Part shown: positions 32,001-37,559 of the stretch, in pieces
Position numbering within the stretch: position 1 is the first letter of the stretch
How the letters are laid out: each line of letters opens with the position of its first letter
DNA from: Cyclobacteriaceae bacterium
Lineage (GTDB): Bacteria > Bacteroidota > Bacteroidia > Cytophagales > Cyclobacteriaceae
DNA: 64,000 nt
Assembly (NCBI GenBank): GCA_022842845.1
Contig: JALHOT010000005.1
Span: 62,001-126,000, forward strand
Reading direction: 5' to 3'
Program-made: the position numbers and the translations under genes
Notes under the pieces: model-generated
Seen by the model: only the letters and a program-made list of their open reading frames with translations
The model's database searches: none
What the model was told of the DNA's origin: nothing

Positions 32001-33927
32001 CTTATCGAGTAATGACATTACGCTGACTAAACAAGGCAGCATTAAACTGCTGGAAGTGCAGCCGGCCCGCACAACCACCTATACCATTCTATCGGTAAGA
32101 GATGCTTTTGGATGTGAATTCACACCAAGTACCAATAACGTAGTAGTGGTTAATGTTGGCGATACCGATGCCAGCTTCAACATCGTTGGCGATGCGATCA
32201 ATTGCAGTCCTTTCCCTGTTGATTTTGAATATAACCAGCAAAGTGGTGTGGTATATAATTGGAAATGGTTTGACGGAGAACCAGATTCAACTTACACAGC
32301 CTCCAGCACTGTAAGCAATCAGATCGTTACCCATACTTTCTTTAACCCGGCCCCCACAGCTACCGTTAGATACCGCGTGTTTTTAGAAGCATCTTTTGCG
32401 GATGCAGCAGATCCGGATGATAATTATCCTGGTGCTTGCTTTAACACAAGCTTCAAGGAGGTTCAGGTTTATCCAACCGTAGCGCCAGCTGTTTTCCCCG
32501 ACAAGACAGAGATTTGCAGTGGAGATGAAGTGCGTTTCGTCAATACATCTCAAGGGGTAAGGCAGGATAAATGGTTCTACAGGGTGCAAGGTTCTTCCGG
32601 TGAGTTAGAGCCTCAAACAGGGACATACACCCCTCCGCAGCGACCGGCTACTAGCAAAATCTATAGCCTTGAAAATTTGATTGCTGCAAACCCTATCATC
32701 ATTGAAGTGGTTTATCAATCGCGTAACCTCAATTGCCCAGCCCCTGATGTTGTAGTACCCATTACAGTGTATAAAGGAGTGACTGCTAATTTTAGTAATA
32801 CAACGCCAACCAATTTTGTGGGTGGGCATGCTTACGTAGATATTACTAATACTTCTGATCCAATTGATGCTAATGAGTTTACCTACGAATGGAGTTTTGG
32901 TGCGGATGCTAATCCAGCGGACTTAAACGGTACAACACCACCAAAACCAATTGATTATACTACACCTGGTCTCAAGGAGATTTCATTGTTAGTAACCAAC
33001 ATAGAAGCATTGGCCAATGGTTTGGTATGTAGCAGCGAAATCCGTAGGACCATTGAAATTTTAGTGCCACCATTGTTGGCAGATTTCAGGGTTATACCAA
33101 TGGCTGCCTGCTATCCAACAGATATTACCGTGGTAGAAAACTTAGCCACTGGTGATGAGTTTGAGTGGACTGTAATCGATGGGGCGGGCCGGATATCAGC
33201 CACTTCGAATGCTAACCTGCCTGTTTTTGCTATTCCAAATCCTGGTAAATACACTGTGGTGTTGGTAAGTAGTAATTCATTTACAGGTCAGCAAAGTTCA
33301 CCAAGTATTAAAGACATCGAAATATTCGAAACACCTGTAGCCTCTTTTGAGGTAAGACCAACCACCGTCTTTATACCAGATCAGGAAATCACCACTTTCA
33401 ACTTCAGCAGTGGTGCGAATCAATACGACTGGGATTTTGGTGATGGTAATACCTCTATTGATTTCGAACCGAAGATTACCTACAAAGTAGAAGGAGAGTA
33501 TCCAATTCAGCTGGTAGCAGGGTTCAACAATGGTTCCCGCGATGTAGATGGTGATGGCATTCTCGATGGCAATATTGTTTGTTATGACACTTTAGTCAGA
33601 ACAGTTCAAGCCAAAGACGGTGGTCTAACCCGTATTCCTAACTCGTTTACACCGAGTCCTAACGGACCCAATGGTGGTAATGGAGGTTCAGGCACATTCA
33701 ATGATGTATTCTTGCCAATTACCAAAGGTGTAGAAGAATTTAAGATGCAGGTATTTGATCGCTGGGGTACTCTTGTATTTGAGAGCAGAGATAAAAATCA
33801 GGGCTGGGATGGTTACGATCGAAATGGTAATCTGGTACCCGCTGGTGTGTATGTGTATAAACTTGAGCTTCGTTTGTCGAATGGAGATCGAACGACACAG
33901 GTTGGAGATATAACCCTCATTCGCTAA
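17002..33927 (+). CDS. Giant repeat-rich surface protein with gliding-motility-associated (type B) T9SS C-terminal domain
   Basis: The 5641-residue product begins MRATLKKICLILLVILPF with a signal peptide ending KVKAQ. I chose ATG 17002 over the in-frame upstream start at 16945 because it puts the signal at the N-terminus. Residues about 1-1950 are Ig/PKD-like modules, one interrupted by a beta-sandwich-like insert (about 1248-1421). Residues 1955-4432 are tandem PKD-like repeats in two families, each with a CSD near the start and a later Cys. Further PKD modules follow, including WDFGDGN at about 5475, and a DVDGDGILDG calcium-loop-like motif. From about 5544 the tail IPNSFTPSPNGPN to KLELRLSNGDRTTQVGDITL is the gliding-motility-associated CTD that directs T9SS export. 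Family knowledge suggests a SprB-like adhesin; the ligand is unknown. PorP/SprF follows 9 bases later. Confidence 0.9.
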   Translation: MRATLKKICLILLVILPFYHKVKAQIDITANDPRHETLSQKTVSVLFTSTIQSAPAPSINGWSVRVNTIPVTVSSISVIGNRVNVNFNATPAHASFDYLIPGDVIDVSYDPTVAGSNTLTSLGVEITSFTNVPSKNNFVGNCSDLVFFQQGDYSTTDICSPVNNNFKQFQYYLSHRLRNSSSFTLATRFRFNILWGDGTPASSNTGYYSDAAGTANGAFYTSTPGFPASIVTTRATKLFPDNTNVCSFTTTIFPFIVGVANCNTGSLLQQATFISYDFDSENTGSLSLQPSVANSNRICLGTNLNMQFSDQTTLNCVPDVPNIGAPNNLVRWIRVVYGSENYVGGNIPNVVVNGPLTGGPISVTNGTGTISPASGYFPTGAGGTPGIPDANGVIELATPISAASLTTYMQTITTSSVTNHAVGQRFYVRLDYWNTCNQYDGSPLSLANARSISNYDEIIGKPVALTTNGQSICYTTPNSTAFNFTVTSSLGGLRTGVNWYASLANVISGTRITNPNGTNSLTFPASSYTTANGTSVNFRSDNTGGRYYSLWVTQVQGGTNSCESDPVEVVIYQQPQINAGADNPTIPVGSTQVCVGDSQVYTTSAPGTKTIAANNSTNGAALNFQLENLWSDGFGTDVTLSPTNTTGNSTTATFSFAAQPNPSATNNISVRRRYRTTGADAISIISPLPAPFTLPTYSITPQSCQNSNVSLAVTVFGESNAGTITGSPTICNGSSTGNMVLTGHRGAVIQWERSFNAGVFVPIPATAGLTSYSEVPPNGPGTYKYRVYVQNQNITGPCPFATTIVANQNTVVVNPVPSKPTITPSGATTFCFGGSVTLTSSTVDAARYDWYRGATLVQSGASNTIVLTTVAQSGSYTVQTFGIAPSNCPSIASDPEVVTINPLPAAGNPTGGGAVCSGNPAPDIEWAISSGNGPYTVTYTITKNPGGVVSGPFVVNNVTSPFLIDDPNPVGIGGDTFDYKITNIQDANGCVANPVTLAAVPAGQVSIGGTAPVLDGPVSLSSSAACDDGGSTSNPQLVFGLTVASANTAGFILNYTVDGGGNRTKIFNTDAAGDPTVGTQVIFSDAELNTLLPSPHVIRIVSIISPSTCQLLIGQNLNFTVNPRPSPPVNPGNVIACSDVVGTTSVLVNNPGAGLTVDWYDVAGPGGVQLANGVLSFVPGAAGTYHAETRNIATGCVSASRTPVTLTSDALPAAPVVTPVANTCSNASVLTGNLVTNGGTGTWTVGSALYYETFSTADNGLGISGPNPHATSFTRPGGSWSVTVPATNTFGLATEFIRVNAGALVAQDVNNAEVVWQSRVIDISTSGNVFVSAQAAEYGVQAAGDYIRLYYKINSGAEVQFAGIVDDQDPIIPDNQLQSFTSPLVSGNTLQIVARIRNNAAGDGHRLDNVAVSQAGVNVPIITDVNNPASAVTNLQDGPNVFTWTITSALGACTLPPAVLTITKNPQPITQDINFDLCETNEGTLDRLNYDLTVHNLAVANGSLANRSVSWFTNPALTVAVPDATDVTVSDNDVFYARVVNTLTGCTNESPVLNAGTVTFNVNPLPATFDQDDSNAETVYCEEFPVGSGIANDVNLTILNDNIIGGVVPNRTVAWFEADGTTPVVTPNDIDAVVNGRIYIARVTNTLTNCVNTAQVEITVNPLPLNNAIVTPSGTTPASFTVCASTTILLFQVNPALNPGSTYVWSIPTGVGQFQQFGGGGVNDFFVLLRFPNAVPGGLPITVTETSADGCVGNVNTLTIVVDSAPAAPVIVGDNNVCATENNVSYTIAAPGISTYTWTVPGTLGSIVSGQGTDQIIVNISNTSGNITVIETNATGCVSPAAAPFNVTVNARPNITSLNTVDICSGETVNANHTITAVPALGTVFDWVVTAKVGPVGGASVGNSGTGQINQTLTNTSSSLGQIIYDITPKIDIDPTAGVEFCNGPTQTFTVNVYPEPVGNNQALSICSDNIFNYDLQVTNIDGLGNGLPAVFTYTVVSSNGAVPAEPNRVAATNLPISHTYTNTTTGNVTITYTILPFYDDPQACAGDPFTITLTVQPEPQGIPDADIVCGSAAVGYDLVANIAAGNNLTAGTTFSWVAADNPDVTGESLVPQTGNTITDVITNVTTGNEDVVYTVTPISASGCSGNTFTVTITVRPTPVGANNSIVRCSDENVGIILSTNPAAVVAATYTIAVNANGLTLSGGVDSNGTLKLANEINDDAWLNNTLNPVNVVYTITPVSADGCPGVSFTLTVQVNPEPIGIGNAVTRCSGEAAAVNLTSNIAAVAAATYNISVNANGLIFEAGTNSNGNGKASNEIADDVWRNTGLSPVNVVYTIIPVSAVGCLGNPVVVTVTVNPEPVGADGGASFCSDDALGINISTLGTSVAAATYNIVVNPNGLIQSSGTGSGGNNKLANELAADAWRNIGLLPVDVEYTITPVSADGCAGDNFVITATINPEPVGNTSAATVCSDSPVGVTITTAGTSVAAATYNISVNANGLILSAGTDSNGNGKAANEIADDEWTNTGLSPVNVVYTIIPVSAAPESCEGDAFTITITINPEPVGVVAAATRCSDQAVGLNITSNAGSVPATSYNIAVNSNGLTLSAGTNSNGINRAASEISDDVWTNTGLLPVAVVYTINPVSAAGCIGNAFTITVTVDPEPVGSNSTATRCSDEVLGINLTSNGGSVAAATYTIVVNANGLTQSGGTASAGALKAATEIADDVWRNTGLLPVDVVYTITPVSASGCSGNSFTITVTVNPEPVGTNSSISVCSDAAVATNISTSGFSVAAANYTIAVADNGLFLAAGTASAGAGKAANEIADDVWRNTTNAPVNVVYTITPVSAAGCNGDAFTITVTVNPEPVIIAGLDDTVCSDGIVDLVLNTAIGSVSASGYNIISRTVDGALTPVAQVTVPTNGVAANYLRNEIYRNTTNAALTVTYRVVPIGTLGSCLGDAQDIIITINPEPVVAATLNNAVCSDATVGLVLSVAPGGVPALNYNIVNRAVSPGLVVISQVPLANNVSANYLQTEVYRNTTNTALTVQYVVEATGTLGSCVGDQRTITMTINPEPVIATNLNGNRCSDAITGLVLNTNGSSIGALNYNIISRLVTPGLIPVAQVAVPFNAVTSTYLQNEIYRNTTNAPLTVEYVVEATGSLGNCTGDQQTIIITIDPEPIVASTLSTSRCSDSIMNLVLGTEAGSVAAVNYNIISRTVAGGLTAVSQAIVPANAVSSTYLQNEIYRNTNNGSLIVSYEVQAISTINGCLSDIRTITISIDPEPVIANNLNATVCSDANVGLVLNTQPGGVLAASYSVISRSVAPGLTPLSQAVVPAAGVGDNYLQGERYTNQTNGPLTVQYVVSALGTINACQGDQQTITITINPEPVISSSLNSNACSDSAIGLILNTNGSSVTALNYTIVSRSVGGGLTPVNQVVVPAAAVASNYLQGEIYRNTTGAPITVQYTVRATGTVGGCVSDDLVITITIDPEPVISTALNDNVCSDQPIGLLLNTNGSSIGAASYNIVSRNVGLGLTGVSQVLVPAAAVSDSYLQNEVYRNTTGASINVVYVVEARGTINSCLGDQRTITISIDPEPVIATNLDDNVCSGEDVGLLLNTNGASIGAASYNIVSRTVNPGLNPILQVAVPANGVTNSYLQTEAYNNTTNASLTVVYVVEATGTINGCVGDQRTITITIDPQPVISPSLSATVCSDNIVNLVMNTSGSSVSAINYNVLSRVVAPGLTAVTQVAIPGNAVGASYLQGEVYRNQTGASLSVQYEIQARGSINACLGDPVVVTITIDPEPVMSTTLNDNICSDDVVGLVLATNGSSVGAVNYNLIDRIVAGGLTPVTQVASPLNGVAANHVQNEVYNNTTSGSLTVQYVIVPVGAINNCLGDQRTVVMTVNPEPVVATTLDNTLCSDNATGLVLSTNGTSVGALNYNIVSRTIGGGLVSVAEVASPALSVAANYLQNDIYQNTGALSANVVYVVEAVGTINNCLSNQRTITLTISPEPVMSTTLDIAGICSDLPTGLILNTNGLSVAASQYDILNITVPGGLTPNPANALVPQNGVLANHVQNHQFNNEGSGDLIVEYNVRPLSAAGCLGNAIDVLVTINPEPVLDSSLDEINCSDLPYGNLLITNGTSVAASSYDVSAVVEAGLAGLASTGIAQANNIIQNDAFTNLTATQLKVTYTVRPNGINTCVGDARVVEFKVNPEPVLDVPTPDAICSNNTNQPDQTEIVLSTNGTSVNALNYRLLNVEYSDGGAFTGALPPNFLANASNRAVNSVSGVNLVRTDKFNNLSTNAVVVRYEIEPIGPTVGTFTCLGDATTIDITVNPEPVIDPSISPTAVCSDIPAGSSAELGESPTSISIASYIFKSISFPDLTAGASNTGIGNNKAFNALVNDTYTNVTEVQKIATYTIAPVSAAGCIGLDDQIVLTIDPAPNLADNLSRIVCNDATASITLSVSTAVDANGGFDILDIDSNGGRNVLVPNGGNSIVANGRPANILAGDRFVNASNATDTVRYGIKPVSGAGCKGPREVVMLIVEPSIEMNAGSSIEICSSGSTNFTITSAKVPSAGSITYNYSASASSPQLNGFSLFQNSLPNNHTIADVLVNNANIAHTVTYNVTPRAESAASGAACFGTPRQFVARVQPKPRLTALPASFTVCEDEPLGVDLSTASSPTNGASLPIPVAFNLLRVEEESGGIPDSVLGFTSAWPTTFNPGTDVLNEVLSNIDTVQRVIRYFFQPRFDIVSGTCLGDETSIVVTVSPRAQIVGLTPEEVCSGEEFSQNINVVGAEAASTLITWTRTTPPPSGITGSSNGAGNTITQVLFNNNNNLGNITYTFTPKSFNCVGPTASFVTTVLPIPKLENVPASVSICNNGDFELNLDNLSPTVNATFTWTIDNTDPLLTGSTGGSGLFIDDTWSNATGSLGTTGYTIIPIVEKTNGTDCLGTERIVTLNVAPEIGATLLSSSGDNDDYLCEGGKGFLFFENIGLPSFGMTYRVDNGLSSNDITLTKQGSIKLLEVQPARTTTYTILSVRDAFGCEFTPSTNNVVVVNVGDTDASFNIVGDAINCSPFPVDFEYNQQSGVVYNWKWFDGEPDSTYTASSTVSNQIVTHTFFNPAPTATVRYRVFLEASFADAADPDDNYPGACFNTSFKEVQVYPTVAPAVFPDKTEICSGDEVRFVNTSQGVRQDKWFYRVQGSSGELEPQTGTYTPPQRPATSKIYSLENLIAANPIIIEVVYQSRNLNCPAPDVVVPITVYKGVTANFSNTTPTNFVGGHAYVDITNTSDPIDANEFTYEWSFGADANPADLNGTTPPKPIDYTTPGLKEISLLVTNIEALANGLVCSSEIRRTIEILVPPLLADFRVIPMAACYPTDITVVENLATGDEFEWTVIDGAGRISATSNANLPVFAIPNPGKYTVVLVSSNSFTGQQSSPSIKDIEIFETPVASFEVRPTTVFIPDQEITTFNFSSGANQYDWDFGDGNTSIDFEPKITYKVEGEYPIQLVAGFNNGSRDVDGDGILDGNIVCYDTLVRTVQAKDGGLTRIPNSFTPSPNGPNGGNGGSGTFNDVFLPITKGVEEFKMQVFDRWGTLVFESRDKNQGWDGYDRNGNLVPAGVYVYKLELRLSNGDRTTQVGDITLIR
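20743..21264 (+). other. Beta-sandwich-like domain inserted in an Ig/PKD-like module of the giant protein
   Basis: The module containing GTWTVGSA is interrupted just after that motif. Its usual continuation, of the form ITDVNNPASAVTNLQDG...FTWTI, resumes about 170 residues later. The intervening stretch (about residues 1248-1421) contains YYETFS, NAEVVWQSRVIDIS, GDYIRLYYKINSGAEVQF and LQIVARIRNNAAGDGHRLDN, which look like a jelly-roll/lectin-type domain. Domain boundaries are estimated by eye. Confidence 0.55.
22864..25575 (+). repeat. In-gene tandem repeats, family A (nine units, about 300 bp)
   Basis: Units begin with codons for PEPVG-like residues at 22864, 23173, 23470, 23770, 24070, 24370, 24676, 24976 and 25276. 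From 23470 onward the period is exactly 300 bases except for one 306-base unit. The typical unit has CSDxxxGxNxTSN, then AAATYxIxVNANGL, EIADDVWRNTGL and VVYTITPVSAxGCxG. The copies are diverged at the DNA level, so this is an old protein-coding array rather than a fresh duplication. Confidence 0.9.
25576..30297 (+). repeat. In-gene tandem repeats, family B (fifteen units, mostly 312 bp)
   Basis: Units begin with PEPV-like codons at 25576, 25888, 26197, 26509, 26821, 27133, 27445, 27757, 28069, 28381, 28693, 29005, 29320, 29617 and 29983. Nine consecutive steps from 26197 to 29005 are exactly 312 bases (104 residues) without an indel. The last units vary in length. The typical unit has CSDxxxGLVLNTNGSSV, then YNIISR, NYLQNEIYRNTT and VQYVVEAxGTxNxCxGDQ. 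They are related to family A but have a distinct central segment. Confidence 0.9.
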
Positions 33928-33936
33928 TTTTCAATA

Positions 33937-34968
33937 ATGATGAAACGCATTTTTTTAGTAGGGCTTAGTTTGTTGCTGGTAGGAGGGCTTGCTGCGCAGG
34001 ACCCTCAATTTTCGCAGTACTATCAAGCGCCCTTATACTTAAACCCTGGTTTTACAGGCATAACGCCTCAACAACGCCTGGTCGTGAATCATCGGGTACA
34101 ATGGCCTAATTTGCCGCAAGCCTTTTCTACCTATGCAGCCTCTTATGATATTTTTGTCGATGAGCTGCGAAGTGGTTTTGGTATTTTGGCTACTACCGAT
34201 AAAATGGGTTCTGCCGGTTGGCGAACTTCTACTGCGGGATTACTTTATTCTTTTAAGGTTAAGCTTTCAGAGAATTTAGTTTTTTCACCTGGCTTGTATT
34301 TTGGTTATGGCTCCAACGGACTTGACCGAAATCGATTAACATTGGGAGATGGCTTGGAGTTTGAAGGACAATCTTTAGATCCTGAGTTGAATAAGCTTGG
34401 TCGGCAAGATTATTTCGACTTTGGCTCCGGCTTTATATTCTACAATAGAAATCTTTGGTTAGGGGCAGCCTTCCATCATATGAACCAACCCAACCTGTCG
34501 GTACTCAATGATGTGAGTCGCTTACCCATGAAGACTTCTATTCATGGTGGGGCGAAGTTATCACTCTATAATGGACCTCGTACGCTTGCTAAGGTGTCTT
34601 ACCTGACACCCTCTTTCATTTTGCGCAAGCAAGGAGAATCATTTACCCAGTTAGATGTGGGGATCAACTATCACATCGATCCTGTTTCTGTGGGCTTTTG
34701 GTACAGAGGTAAACCCTTTGAGAAAACGGTCATTAATTCAGTAGCACAAGATGCATTGATTCTTTCTTTAGGTATGTATTTCAAGAATCTATCGGTTGGT
34801 TACAGCTACGATTTTACTGTATCAGAGCTACAAACTGCAGCCGGTGGTGCGCATGAAATTGCCCTCACCTATGAGTTTGTGGCCAAGCCGCTCAACAGAA
34901 GTGTGAAGCGCAAGTATCGCTTAATTCCTTGTCCTTCTTTCAATAGCAAGGAAGGTTTCTGGAATTGA
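33937..34968 (+). CDS. PorP/SprF-family T9SS-associated outer membrane protein
   Basis: The 343-residue protein has a signal peptide (MMKRIFLVGLSLLLVGGLAA, about 1-20) followed by QDPQFSQYYQAPLYLNPGFTG, the unmistakable PorP/SprF opening. The remainder is an alternating, aromatic-rich beta-barrel pattern (FGYGSNGL, YFDFGSGFIFY, LSVGYSYDFTVSEL). SprF-like proteins are each needed for export or anchoring of a neighbouring large type B T9SS substrate, such as SprB in Flavobacterium johnsoniae. The gene begins 9 bases after the giant protein's stop, so this pair is almost certainly one substrate with its dedicated partner. The stop codon is embedded in an inverted repeat at 34951-34988. Confidence 0.93.
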   Translation: MMKRIFLVGLSLLLVGGLAAQDPQFSQYYQAPLYLNPGFTGITPQQRLVVNHRVQWPNLPQAFSTYAASYDIFVDELRSGFGILATTDKMGSAGWRTSTAGLLYSFKVKLSENLVFSPGLYFGYGSNGLDRNRLTLGDGLEFEGQSLDPELNKLGRQDYFDFGSGFIFYNRNLWLGAAFHHMNQPNLSVLNDVSRLPMKTSIHGGAKLSLYNGPRTLAKVSYLTPSFILRKQGESFTQLDVGINYHIDPVSVGFWYRGKPFEKTVINSVAQDALILSLGMYFKNLSVGYSYDFTVSELQTAAGGAHEIALTYEFVAKPLNRSVKRKYRLIPCPSFNSKEGFWN

Positions 34969-34988
34969 TCAAGGCCTTGAGAACCTTC
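34951..34988 (+). terminator. Nested inverted repeat over the PorP/SprF stop codon
   Basis: GAAGGTT (34951-34957) can pair with AACCTTC (34982-34988), enclosing the perfect 12-bp palindrome TCAAGGCCTTGA at 34969-34980 that starts right after the stop codon. It may act as a terminator or RNA stabiliser for the long upstream transcript. No U tract follows, so termination is uncertain. Confidence 0.35.
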
Positions 34989-35037
34989 AAAACCATTGTT
35001 GTAATTTGCACCCAATCTGGTGTAAAGTCCTTCCTGC

Positions 35038-36456
35038 ATGAACTTAGCTGAATCTATTCAAGACCCTGTTTTTAAGACAGTTAGCCGCTGTGCGCAAGAA
35101 TTGGGTGTAGAAGCTTATGTAGTCGGTGGCTATGTCAGGGATATTTTGTTAAAGCGTCCTTCGAAGGATATAGATTTTGTTTGTGTGGGCAGTGGCATTG
35201 CACTGGCAGAAAGTGTAGCCAAGGCATTGGGACCAGCCGTTCATGTCAATGTGTTTAAGAATTTCGGTACAGCCCAAATTCCCTTTCAGGATTATGATCT
35301 GGAGTTTGTAGGGGCTAGGAGAGAATCGTATCGCAATGATTCACGCAAGCCGATTGTGGAAGATGGTAGTTTGGAAGACGATCAGAAAAGAAGGGACTTC
35401 ACAATCAATGCTTTTGCTATTAGCTTGGATCCAAATAATTATGGTGCCTTACTTGATCCATTTCAAGGCTTAGCAGATTTAGAAAACAAGATTATCCGAA
35501 CACCGCTATCACCGGACATCACTTTCTCAGATGATCCCTTGCGCATGATGCGGGCTATCCGTTTCGCTTCTCAATTAAATTTTGATATTGAGGCAGATAC
35601 ATTTAGTGCCATTACCTCACAAGCTGAAAGACTTTCCATTATTTCTCAAGAGCGTATCATCGATGAATTAAATAAAATCATCCTGAGCAAAACGCCCTCT
35701 TACGGTTTCAAACTTTTGTTCCAAAGTAAACTTTTGCATCAATTCTTCCCTGAGCTGGTGGCTTTACAGGGTGTTGAATATGTAGGGGGTAATGCCCATA
35801 AAGATAATTTCTACCATACTCTCCAAGTGTTGGATAATGTATCGAAGGTTTCCAGCGATTTGTGGTTGCGCTGGGCTGCCATTATGCACGACATTGCCAA
35901 ACCTGCCACCAAGCGCTACGATCCTAAAGTAGGCTTTACCTTTCATGGCCATGAAGAGAGAGGCGCCAGGATGACGCCAAAGATTTTCAGAAGATTGAAG
36001 TTGCCTTTGAATGACCGCATGGACTTTGTTCAGAAGCTGGTTCGGCTTCACCTACGGCCAATATCATTAGTAAAAAATGTAACTGACTCAGCCATCAGGC
36101 GCCTGCTCTTTGAGGCTGGCGATGATATAGATGCTTTGATGATGCTTTGCCGGGCTGATATCACATCTAAAAATCACGAGAAGGTAAGTCGCTTCCTCAA
36201 TAACTTCGATAAGGTGGAGTTGAAGATGAAGGAGGTAGAGGCGAAGGACAGTATCCGCAATTTTCAACCACCTATTTCCGGGGAGGAGATTATCAGCACT
36301 TTTGGTTTGAAGCCAGGTCCGGTTATTGGAGAAATTAAAGAATACATCAAAGAAGCCATTCTAGAGGGGGTGATCAGGAACGATTACGAAGAAGCCAAAG
36401 CCCTGATGATCAAATATGCAGCCACCAAAGGCTTGAGCCTGGGCACTGAAAAATAA
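35038..36456 (+). CDS. cca: CCA tRNA nucleotidyltransferase with HD domain
   Basis: Adds or repairs the 3' CCA end of tRNAs using CTP and ATP. The class II nucleotidyltransferase head has EAYVVGGYVRDILLKRPSKDIDFVC (about residues 25-49) with the DxD metal ligands, and a second block KRRDFTINAFAI with the family R-R-D-F-T-N signature. The neck, FSDDPLRMMRAIRFASQLNF, is also diagnostic. A following HD-type domain (LRWAAIMHDIAKPATKRYD) shows the His-Asp pair and may give a phosphohydrolase activity. The length (472) is usual for Bacteroidota, where this protein is often labelled HD-domain poly(A) polymerase-like. The N-terminus MNLAESIQDPVF fits the family start, and the gene stands alone. Confidence 0.92.
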   Translation: MNLAESIQDPVFKTVSRCAQELGVEAYVVGGYVRDILLKRPSKDIDFVCVGSGIALAESVAKALGPAVHVNVFKNFGTAQIPFQDYDLEFVGARRESYRNDSRKPIVEDGSLEDDQKRRDFTINAFAISLDPNNYGALLDPFQGLADLENKIIRTPLSPDITFSDDPLRMMRAIRFASQLNFDIEADTFSAITSQAERLSIISQERIIDELNKIILSKTPSYGFKLLFQSKLLHQFFPELVALQGVEYVGGNAHKDNFYHTLQVLDNVSKVSSDLWLRWAAIMHDIAKPATKRYDPKVGFTFHGHEERGARMTPKIFRRLKLPLNDRMDFVQKLVRLHLRPISLVKNVTDSAIRRLLFEAGDDIDALMMLCRADITSKNHEKVSRFLNNFDKVELKMKEVEAKDSIRNFQPPISGEEIISTFGLKPGPVIGEIKEYIKEAILEGVIRNDYEEAKALMIKYAATKGLSLGTEK

Positions 36457-36515
36457 TTCTTATTTTATAAGCAACCCTTAAGTTCTTAACTTGTCTTTAA
36501 CGATAAAGCAGGTAC

Positions 36516-37058
36516 TTGGCCAATACCGTACATCTTCATCAAGATCTGATTGACCGCTGTAAGCAGGGTGATGAGCGTGCGTTCCAGTCATTATACAAGC
36601 TTTATTCTAAGGCTATGTACAATGTGAGCGTTCGGATTACAGGAAGGGAAGAGGATGCCCAGGATGTTTTGCAAGAATCTTTTATCAGCGCTTACAGAAA
36701 CATCCATCATTACCGGGGCGATTCACCGTTCGGGTCGTGGATGAAGAGAATTGTGGTGAACAGATCGATCAATGTGATTCGCAGCCGTAAAGCGGAGTTG
36801 TGGCCTGAAGATGAACACTTTGATGTGAGCGAAGATGAAATGCCTGATTTATATAAAGAAGAGCTTAGCATTGAGCGGGTGCGGGAGGCTATTATGAAGC
36901 TTCCTGACGGTTATCGCTCGGTATTGAGTTTGTATTTGCTGGAGGGATACGATCATGAAGAAATTGCCGCAATACTCGGTATTTCAGAATCTACTTCTAA
37001 ATCACAACTTAACAGAGCCAAGGCCCGATTACGAGAACAATTAACAACAAAGGTATGA
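36516..37058 (+). CDS. ECF-type RNA polymerase sigma factor
   Basis: Sigma-70 family extracytoplasmic function factor of 180 residues. Region 2 includes ERAFQSLYKLYSKAMYNVSVRITG and DAQDVLQESFISAYRNIHHYRG, with FGSWMKRIVVNRSINVIR. Region 4 is YRSVLSLYLLEGYDHEEIAAILGISESTSKSQLNRAKARLRE. The start is TTG at 36516: an in-frame stop lies 12 bases upstream, and the first internal ATG would delete most of region 2.1, so a non-ATG start is required. The stop overlaps the next gene by four bases (ATGA). A sigma factor coupled to a small one-helix membrane protein is the usual sigma/anti-sigma arrangement; the regulon is unknown. Confidence 0.93.
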   Translation: MANTVHLHQDLIDRCKQGDERAFQSLYKLYSKAMYNVSVRITGREEDAQDVLQESFISAYRNIHHYRGDSPFGSWMKRIVVNRSINVIRSRKAELWPEDEHFDVSEDEMPDLYKEELSIERVREAIMKLPDGYRSVLSLYLLEGYDHEEIAAILGISESTSKSQLNRAKARLREQLTTKV

Positions 37059-37558
37059 AAGACGAATGGAAGGAATTTTTTGAGAAGAACAGAAATGCTT
37101 TTGATACTAAGGAAGTACCCGGCTCTGTCTGGACTAATATTCATCAAACGCTTTTTGGTAAAAAGTCAGGTTGGCAGCCGCTCCGGTATTGGCAAGCAGC
37201 CGCAGTTGTATTCTTTGCTTTATCAGCTTTCTTGTTGACTAAAGATAAATTTGTTGGAAGACAGTCAACGAACCTGGGAGAGTTTACGGCAACAGAGTCT
37301 TTTTACATAGAACAGATTGCCGAGAAAATGAAAATGATCCATTCTGTGAATGCCAGCGATTTAAATGGGTTTACGCAAGACTTTCAGCAGTTGGAAGCGA
37401 TGTATATGGTTTTAAAAGAAGAGATGAACCAAAGGCCCAGCGAACAAGTGAAAGATGCCCTGATCCTCAACTTAATTGTCCGTATCAACATGCTCAATAA
37501 GCAATTGCAGGAGGTGGAAGAATCTTCACAGGAGGAAGCTTCATCAGTGATGAGTTAA
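37055..37558 (+). CDS. Probable anti-sigma factor / membrane-anchored protein
   Basis: The 167-residue product has a soluble N-terminus (DEWKEFFEKNRNAFDTKEVP), one transmembrane segment (about 47-63, YWQAAAVVFFALSAFLL) and a helical, probably periplasmic C-terminal part rich in Glu and Gln (LEAMYMVLKEEMNQRPSEQV). This topology and the four-base overlap with the ECF sigma gene argue for an anti-sigma factor. A classic zinc-binding ZAS Cys/His motif is not seen, so it would be a non-canonical type. The N-terminal WxxIHQTLF region is reminiscent of other Bacteroidota sigma-linked proteins. The function is inferred from context. Its stop is two bases from the convergent permease gene. Confidence 0.7.
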   Translation: MKDEWKEFFEKNRNAFDTKEVPGSVWTNIHQTLFGKKSGWQPLRYWQAAAVVFFALSAFLLTKDKFVGRQSTNLGEFTATESFYIEQIAEKMKMIHSVNASDLNGFTQDFQQLEAMYMVLKEEMNQRPSEQVKDALILNLIVRINMLNKQLQEVEESSQEEASSVMS

Positions 37559-37559
37559 G

